Shown here: positions 59,801 to 64,000 of the stretch, one piece after another | Layout of the letters: the number at the start of each line of letters is the position of its first letter | Numbering within the stretch: the first letter of the stretch is position 1 | Assembly (NCBI GenBank): GCA_947471745.1 | Contig: CANJKZ010000013.1 | Coordinates: forward strand, 1,488,001-1,552,000 | Reading direction: 5' to 3' | Length of the DNA: 64,000 bases | From: Closterium sp. Naga37s-1 | Lineage: Eukaryota > Streptophyta > Zygnematophyceae > Desmidiales > Closteriaceae | Notes under the pieces: model-generated | What the model was told of the DNA's origin: nothing | What the model saw: only the letters and a program-made list of their open reading frames with translations | The model's database searches: none | Translations under genes and position numbers: made by a program

Positions 59801-62800
59801 GATGGTGGTGGTGTCGAACGCGGTTACCGCATTCCATCTCAACGCCTTCCACTCGCTGCTCATGCTCGGCAGCGGGGGAGACATGGTCTACTTTGGTCCG
59901 GCGGGGAGGAACGGAAATGCTCTTGTGGTGAGTGAGTGAGATGAGGCAGCTTATGAGGTGACTTTTGAGTCGACTAAGAAGCAGCGTATGAGGCATGGTC
60001 TCGTGGTGAGTGAGAAGAAGCAGCGCGTGAGTCGGCTCAAAAGTAACAACCCCCAGAAGCAGCAGGGGGAGGATGTAGACGCGCTAGTGGTGAGTGAGGT
60101 GCTGCACGCGGTGCGATGCTGCTCGCTTTCTCCTGGATCAGTCAGGACTCAGACTGGGTGGGTCAAGTCAACTGCATGGAGAGCCAAGCCACTCTGATCT
60201 CTGATCCAAGCTGTACTACAGACTCTTTTATTTCCATGTGCACCCCCATTTCATCTCAACTCCATGCATCGCCTCCCCTCCCCTGCCCCCTGCAGGAGTA
60301 TTTCTCGGCCATCCCAGGCACGCCCCACGTGCCAGCCCACACGAACCCCATCATATTCATCGAGAACCTTCTAGGGGACGACACGGCCACGCACCAGCGC
60401 TCCACCGCATGTGACTATGCCGTCGAGTACCGCGTCTCAGACCTCGCCATGCTCAACGCCCACCGCCTCTCCGCTCTCAGACGCGGCGGCGCTGCTACTG
60501 CTGCTGCCTTTGCTGCCCGCGCCGCTGCTGCAAATATCGAGGCTGCGAAATCTATGGGCAGGGATGCTGCTGCTGCTGGTGCAGCCGCTGCTGGCCGTGC
60601 TCGTAGTTTTCGTGGTGCTGGTAATTCTGGTGCTGGGAGTGGTGCTGGTGGGAGGGGACTAGGGGGAGTGGAAGCAGGAGGGGGGGGTATGGAGCACGAG
60701 ACTGCCAGCATGGCGATGGTGGCGTCTGACTCAGCGTGGTCCCTCGCTGCGCTGGAGCATGAAGAGGCGATCGCAGCCAAGGGGCCAGACGCCCTGACAG
60801 GGGCTGTGAGCGGGCTTGACACTGGGGCTGCTTCTGCTGCTGCTGTTGCTGCTGCTGTTGGTCTGACTGGAAGTGGGTCTGCAGAAGGAGAGGGAGATGG
60901 AGGGCAGGGCGAAGGAGGGTGGTTGAAAGCCAAGGGCATGATACGACGCCGAGCAGCATCCGCTGCAGCAGCAGCAGCGATAGTATCAAACGCAGCAGAA
61001 TCACACGCAGCAGCCACAGCAGCCGCAGCAGCAGCAGAAGCAGCAGAAGCAGAAGCAGCAGCAGCAGCCGCAGCAGCAGCGGCAGAAGCAGAAAGCTCCT
61101 CCAACAACCCCACCAGCACCCCCAACGAGGAGGCCACACCAGCGGAGCCGCTGCTCCTCGTGCCCGCGCTGCCGCCCGTGGCAGTGAAGTTCCCGAGCCC
61201 GTGGCGCAAGCTGATGGCGGTTCAGTACAGCATCCACCTCTTCTACTGGCGCAACACCTCGCACTCCCTCAACCGCATCGTGCAGTCATCCATCCTCGGC
61301 CTCCTCATTGGCTCTCTCTTCTACCAGTACCCCGTGCACAACCTGCTGCAGGTGCGTCCGTGAGTGAGCCCCCTCGTTTATTTCTAACTTGAGTGCACAA
61401 CCTTGGGCTCCTCATCGGCTCGCTCTTCTACCACTACCCCGTGCACAACCTGCTGCAGGTGAGCTTTGAATTTGCACGGCCTCATGGTTCTCCTGCTGCT
61501 ATGCTTAATGCAGACGTGCAGACTCTTGGTGTTGCGCTGTTATGAGCCGACTCTCTCAGCACGGCTCCTGTGTTTTGCACTGTCTGCCATCTTTGGAGCT
61601 TTCTCGTGTCGTGAGGCTTCATAAAAAAGCTACTTCAACGCAGCTCATCAGCTCATGCCCTACACCCCATCCATCCGCACGCAACCTCCCTCCTGCAACA
61701 GCCACGAATCTGGTGTTCCCCTTTGCACTGCCTGCCCGTTGAGCCCCTCGAGGGTCCTTTCCACTGCCCGCATTAGCGTGCCCCTCGTGGATCATTCGAG
61801 CTGTGCTAATGCTCACCCTTGATTCTCCTCGCGAGGCATTCCAGTCGGGGTGCTCCTGCTCATACAGCAAAAACATCAGGAATGAGCACGAGCATGGCAA
61901 CTGTATGGGCAAGATCAGGACAGTCTGGAATGAGCACGAGCACCCAGTCGAGGATCATCTGCTCGCTCTTCTGCCTCTCCCTCCCCTTCCACCCGGCACA
62001 CCCCCCTGCAGGCTACCACTGCCCACGCGTTCCCCTTTGCAGTGCGGGCGTTTTCAAGAGTGATTCCAGTGCGGCTGATCATGCTCGTTTGCTCACTCGT
62101 GCCCCACTTCCCCCCCGTCTTCCACGCTCCCTCCCCTCCCTCCCTTCTGCAGGCCACCACAGCGCAGGCGTTCCCCTTTGCAGTGCTGGCGTTTGGCACG
62201 ACGCTGCACGGAGGCACCGCGGTGGGTGGGGCTGTTCTTGCCCATCTGCTCACTCTTGCACCACTCCATCCCCTTCACCCCGGTACAACAACCCCCCTCC
62301 AGGCCACCACAGCGCAGGCGTTCCCCTTTGCAGTGCTGGCGTTTGGCACGACACTGCACGGAGGAACAGCGGTGGGGCTGGTGAATCAGACCAAGAAGGT
62401 TTTTGCGCAGGAGCGAGTATACAACCAGCACTTCGCTTTCCTCTACACGCTGGGCTACACCGTGGTTGAGGTGAGAGTGGTTGCCGTTGGTTGTTCGAGG
62501 CAGAGTACTGTTCTTGCAGGAGCGCCTCGCAGATCCCCTATCTGCTCCTCACCTCCCTCGCGCTCGTGTCAGTGGCGGCGCCACTGGCAGGCCTGGCAGT
62601 GAGCAACGCGGCGCTGTTCTTCTCCTTCGGTCTAACTCAGTTCCTGGCTGCCCTCTCCCCTTTCCCTTCCCCCTCGCAGATCCCCTATCTGCTCCTCACC
62701 TCCCTCGCGCTCGTGTCAGTGGCAGCGCCACTGGCAGGGCTGGCGGTGGGCAGTGCAGCGGCGTTTTTCTCCTTCGGTCTAACGCAGTTCCTGGCTGCCC

Positions 62801-63844
62801 TCTCCGTCACCTACTTTGGCTTCATGCTCTCCGTGGTCCTGCCACAACCCAAGGTGCGCCTCCAACCCAAGGTGCGCCTCCAACCCAAGGTGCGCCTCCA
62901 ACCCAAGGTGCGCCTCCAACCCAAGGTGCGCCTCCAACCCAAGGTGCGCCTCCAACCCAAGGTGCGCCTCCAACCCAAGGTGTGCCCCAACCCAAGAAGT
63001 GCTGCTTTCTCTTACCCTAACCTGCTGCCCTACTAGTGGCCTGGCGGTGGGCAGCACAGGGGGCGTTCTTTGCCTTTGGAAGCACGCAGTTCCTGGCTGC
63101 CCTCTCCGTCACCTACTTTGGCTTCATGCTCTCCGTGGTCCTGCCACAACCCAAGATGTGCCATTTTCTTTACTTCTTCAAGCCAAAGGTGCTTCTTTTG
63201 TTACACCCTTTTGCTCTCCATCCATTCCCCACACCCACAGTACGCAGCAGTGATGATTTCCCTTCCTCACCACCGCATTGGTGGCCAGTCGCAGATTCTT
63301 CCTGCCCCGCGCACTGACAAAAACCCTCATCCCCATCTCTCCCCTATTTTCCCTCACCTTTCTCCCCACACCCACAGTACGCGGCTGTGGACTCCTACCT
63401 CACATCACAAGCCATTTTTGAGATATAAAAAAACTCGGCAGTGGTCTTCAACCTCTTCACAAGCCAGTTTTGAGTTGTCTCAAAACTCGATGGTGGTCTC
63501 CTAACTCATCACAAGCCATACACCCCTTATCCACCCCAACCCCGGCCCTCCCTTTCCCTCCTCCCCACTCCCCTTACCACAGTACGCGGCAGTGGTGATT
63601 TCCTTCTTCATCACGGAGTGGGTGGCGACGTGCGGATTCTTTAACCCACACACCCCTCATCCCCAACCCCAACCTTTTTCCCGATCCTTTCGTGCTCCCC
63701 CCCTCCCCACTCCCCTGACCACAGTATGCGGCAGTGGTGATTTCCTTCTTCATCACCGCATGGGTGGCGACGTGCGGATTCTTCCTGCCCTACGCCTTCA
63801 CCAAAAACTTCTTCCTCGCCGTCTACTGGACCAACCCCGTCCAG
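38057..63844 (+). CDS. Full-size ABCG (PDR-like) transporter, paralogue 2, degenerate ATP sites (3' end outside window)
   Basis: Paralogue of the minus-strand gene 19209-25814. Exons: 38057-39361, 39562-39639, 40273-40349, 40699-40742, 41569-41972, 42861-42944, 43604-43749, 44855-44964, 53621-54225, 54598-55389, 56061-56318, 57197-58403, 58729-59141, 59775-59927, 60296-61351, 62303-62470, 62680-62853 and 63725-63844 (2398 aa, phases consistent); one more exon is expected beyond the window. NBD1: Walker A GTSGSGKS (499-506), LTRDEVHRLTAAE for the signature, VLLFDRIS with Arg642 for Glu. The extra domain lies in exon 53621-54225. NBD2: GGRGTGKT (1689-1696), VVFFDAP with Ala1823 for Glu, Asn1856 for the H-loop His. 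It differs from paralogue 1 by a 435-residue first exon, Gly/Glu-, Gln- and Ala-rich insertions, GC-rich codons and repeat-filled introns. Confidence 0.88.
39385..39490. repeat. (GT)n/(GC)n alternating repeat
   Basis: Purine-pyrimidine alternating run in ABCG2 intron 1, including a CGCGCGTGCGCGCG segment; such sequence favours Z-DNA. Confidence 0.9.
39810..40150. repeat. About 130-bp diverged tandem repeat, three copies
   Basis: Units contain TACGACAAGGC, CATGCCTCAAGGCCAGGCCA, GCGGGTG and ACCCCAAAGGTC. They lie in ABCG2 intron 2. The third copy is shortened. Confidence 0.8.
40795..40875. repeat. Short tandem repeat (CAGGTGGGCCT)n
   Basis: Five or six imperfect copies with a CAGGTGGG core, just downstream of the exon donor TCAG|GTGAGC at 40743. 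They look like multiplied donor sites. Confidence 0.75.
40970..41480 (+). repeat. Three upstream copies of acceptor + Walker A exon start
   Basis: Copies at about 40976, 41160 and 41298 repeat the start of exon 41569 (CAG|GCAGCGGCAAGTCAACGCT), encoding (G)(T/S)GKSxLxRLL. The first has GTVKS for GSGKS. The third runs about 170 bp before decaying. Only the fourth (41569) continues to a proper exon end. Confidence 0.92.
41975..42410 (+). repeat. Three downstream copies of exon 5 end + donor
   Basis: After the real donor at 41973, AGCTCATGGTTGGCGCCTAC CCG|GTGAGT recurs at about 42128, 42251 and 42374. The last two units are about 121 bp and practically identical, so this duplication is recent. 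Confidence 0.92.
42535..42858 (+). repeat. Two upstream copies of acceptor + Walker B exon
   Basis: 42613-42690 and 42748-42815 duplicate exon 42861-42944 (VLLFDRISQVYDGPSTHK). Both lose similarity before the donor. They are preceded by C/T-rich tracts and a CTTTTTC/GGCGCC palindrome at about 42525. Confidence 0.92.
43275..43530 (+). repeat. Two upstream copies of exon 43604 start
   Basis: 43286-43370 and 43435-43524 repeat GTGCGGCAGCACGCGGTGCT and following sequence. The first has a CCTGCAGCA insertion that disrupts the frame. The third copy (43604) is the exon that continues to VYQGP. Confidence 0.92.
43786..44402. repeat. (GT)n and (GTGTGCAT)n microsatellite, 0.6 kb
   Basis: A long alternating purine-pyrimidine tract downstream of exon 43604-43749. 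It is interrupted at 43850-43935 by a copy of that exon's end (GGCAACATCGTCTACCAGGG ... CAGCTGGG|GTGAGC). Confidence 0.95.
44609..44708. repeat. Pair of perfect 20-bp palindromes
   Basis: 44609-44628 GTTTTGAGGCGCCTCAAAAC and 44689-44708 GTTTTGAGACGTCTCAAAAC, in an ABCG2 intron. Members of the same family: 1175-1190 (TTTGAGACGTCTCAAA) and 15748-15767, plus degenerate forms at 27389, 27501, 42411, 58430, 59971, 60030 and 63466. Confidence 0.95.
45050..45140 (+). repeat. Downstream copy of exon 44855-44964 end + donor
   Basis: Repeats CTGCAGCACGTCACCA...GAGGGCTTCG|GTGAGTAAAGGGTGCT. Shorter GGGTTTGGTGAG and GGGGTTCGG fragments lie at 44985-45020. The minisatellite starts about 40 bp further on. 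Confidence 0.9.
45178..53560. repeat. 8.4-kb minisatellite, 12-bp monomer TCTTCATCATCC, about 700 copies
   Basis: Fills intron 44965-53620 of ABCG2. Two main monomers, TCTTCATCATCC and TCTTCGTCATCC, alternate in blocks. A CAGTCATCC junction recurs at about 48978, 49124, 50972 and 51957, and the block pattern repeats at roughly 1-kb scale, suggesting higher-order units. Rare TTCTC, CCTCG and TTCCTC variants cluster at the right end. There are no stops in several frames (poly-Ser, FIIL, HHPL; antisense acidic DDEE and MMKR), so the very long ORFs are artefacts. Confidence 0.97.
54246..54370 (+). repeat. Downstream copy of exon 53621-54225 end
   Basis: Repeats GAGGAGATAATGGAGATGTT ... ATAGTCACACAACAG|GGGTGAG, with a shifted or weakened donor (an extra G). 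Confidence 0.9.
55486..55985 (+). repeat. Copies of exon 9 end and exon 10 start
   Basis: 55497-55618 repeats the end of exon 54598-55389 with its donor (RELLRKELILDLWPEFKLLL). 55697-55750 and 55823-55975 are two partial copies of the acceptor + start of exon 56061-56318. The second is frameshifted within the Pro-Pro-Ser/Leu region. Confidence 0.92.
56450..57050 (+). repeat. Copies of exon 10 end and exon 11 start
   Basis: 56457-56562 repeats the end of exon 56061-56318 (QVYFKHRSARFFRTRSYALS). Copies of the next exon's start (ATCTGGTNGGTGCTGGTGTA) lie at about 56730, 56853 and 56962 before the real one at 57197. The third extends through DYGAHFFIFL. Confidence 0.92.
58570..58690 (+). repeat. 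Upstream copy of exon 58729 start
   Basis: CAG|GACGCAAGACACCAGGCCAG... repeats the acceptor and first 110 bp of exon 58729-59141, with frame-breaking deletions. Confidence 0.9.
59170..59640 (+). repeat. Three downstream copies of exon 58729-59141 end + donor
   Basis: Copies at about 59185-59325, 59405-59485 and 59555-59635 repeat the Walker B region (GTGTTCTTTGATGCGCCGTT ... CTGCAG|GTG). Each is diverged or frameshifted. Confidence 0.9.
61395..62302 (+). repeat. Copies of exon 14 end and exon 15 start
   Basis: 61396-61462 repeats the end of exon 60296-61351 (CTCTTCTACCACTACCCCGT ... CTGCAG|GTGAGC). Acceptor-side copies of exon 62303 (GCCACCACAGCGCAGGCGTT) occur at about 61697, 62012 and 62154. 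Confidence 0.88.
62515..62665 (+). repeat. Upstream copy of exon 62680-62853
   Basis: Repeats ATCCCCTATCTGCTCCTCAC through CAGTTCCTGGCTGCCCTCTC, then decays. The reading frame is open but lacks the C-terminal third of the exon. Confidence 0.9.
62836..62995. repeat. 18-bp repeat made of exon end + splice donor
   Basis: Eight to nine copies of GTGCGCCTCCAACCCAAG. The first unit is the junction of exon 62680-62853 itself (CAACCCAAG|GTGCGC), so the donor is multiplied in register. A further decayed copy of the whole exon end lies at 63040-63160. Confidence 0.93.
63240..63660 (+). repeat. Three upstream copies of acceptor + exon 63725 start
   Basis: CAG|TACGC(A/G)GC(A/T)GTG... recurs at 63243, 63379 and 63585 before the real exon 63725. 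Copies are frameshifted (first), very short (second) or change AWVAT to EWVAT and end early (third). Confidence 0.92.
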
Positions 63845-64000
63845 GTTCGTTGCACTACTTGTTGGTTCACAGACTGCCATTCAGGTTCGTTGCACTACTT
63901 GTTGGTTCACAGACTGCCATTCAGGTTCGTTGCACTACTTGTTGGTTCACAGACTTCCATTCAGGTTCGTTGCACTACTTGTTGGTTCACAGACTGCCAT
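63845..64000. repeat. 40-bp tandem repeat at donor of exon 63725-63844
   Basis: The unit begins GTTCGTTGCACTACTTGTTG and ends GACTGCCATTCAG; nearly four identical copies run to the window edge. Each boundary (CAG|GTTCGT) copies the real donor at 63845. Confidence 0.95.

Overview
This is nuclear DNA of a eukaryote with GT-AG introns. It is most likely a streptophyte (bryophyte, lycophyte or charophyte-grade alga). The evidence is a plant-type glyoxalase-I-family gene, a plant-like MED6, two full-size ABCG (PDR-like) transporters and a GT61 glycosyltransferase. The species cannot be fixed from sequence alone. Nothing here looks prokaryotic, and no rRNA, convincing tRNA, CRISPR array or intact transposon was found.

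Layout. 1-14371 (+): a GT61/POMGNT2-like glycosyltransferase gene; one intron of about 10 kb is almost entirely an 18-bp satellite (3128-12140, about 500 copies). 15136-18320 (-): a coiled-coil protein with an NFKBIL1-like C-terminus. 19209-25814 (-): ABCG paralogue 1, compact, complete, 18 exons, 1704 aa. 25815-26625: divergent promoter region with a strong hairpin. 26626-30154 (+): MED6, 4 exons, 365 aa. 30913-31119 (-): a small single-pass membrane protein candidate. 31120-35315: apparently non-coding, with old diverged repeats rich in TTTCGCG. 35316-36140 (+): glyoxalase-I-family protein, 3 exons, 208 aa, one GC-AG intron. 38057 to beyond the right edge (+): ABCG paralogue 2, at least 18 exons and 2398 aa, bloated to about 26 kb; intron 44965-53620 is an 8.4-kb 12-bp minisatellite.

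The two ABCG genes are true paralogues. I derived both gene models from splice sites and protein similarity. Corresponding exons match in length (78, 44, 404, 230=84+146, 258, 413=209+204, 153, 174 and 120 nt), with three introns present in only one copy. In both proteins both ATPase sites lack the Walker B catalytic glutamate, NBD1 has lost the SGG signature, and NBD2 has Asn for the H-loop His. Both also carry an extra domain of about 130 residues or more, with a PDZ-like look, between NBD1 and the first membrane domain. This degenerate two-NBD ABCG type is the best candidate for an undescribed protein system here.

The second theme is genome architecture. In the GT61, NFKBIL1-like, MED6 and ABCG2 genes, introns are full of partial tandem copies of the neighbouring exon edge with its splice site. 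Acceptor-plus-exon-start copies lie upstream of the real exon; exon-end-plus-donor copies lie downstream. ABCG1 shows none of this. A dispersed palindrome (type TTTTGAGACGTCTCAAAA) recurs in the same introns. Together with the two giant intronic satellites, this suggests introns growing by tandem duplication at splice boundaries.
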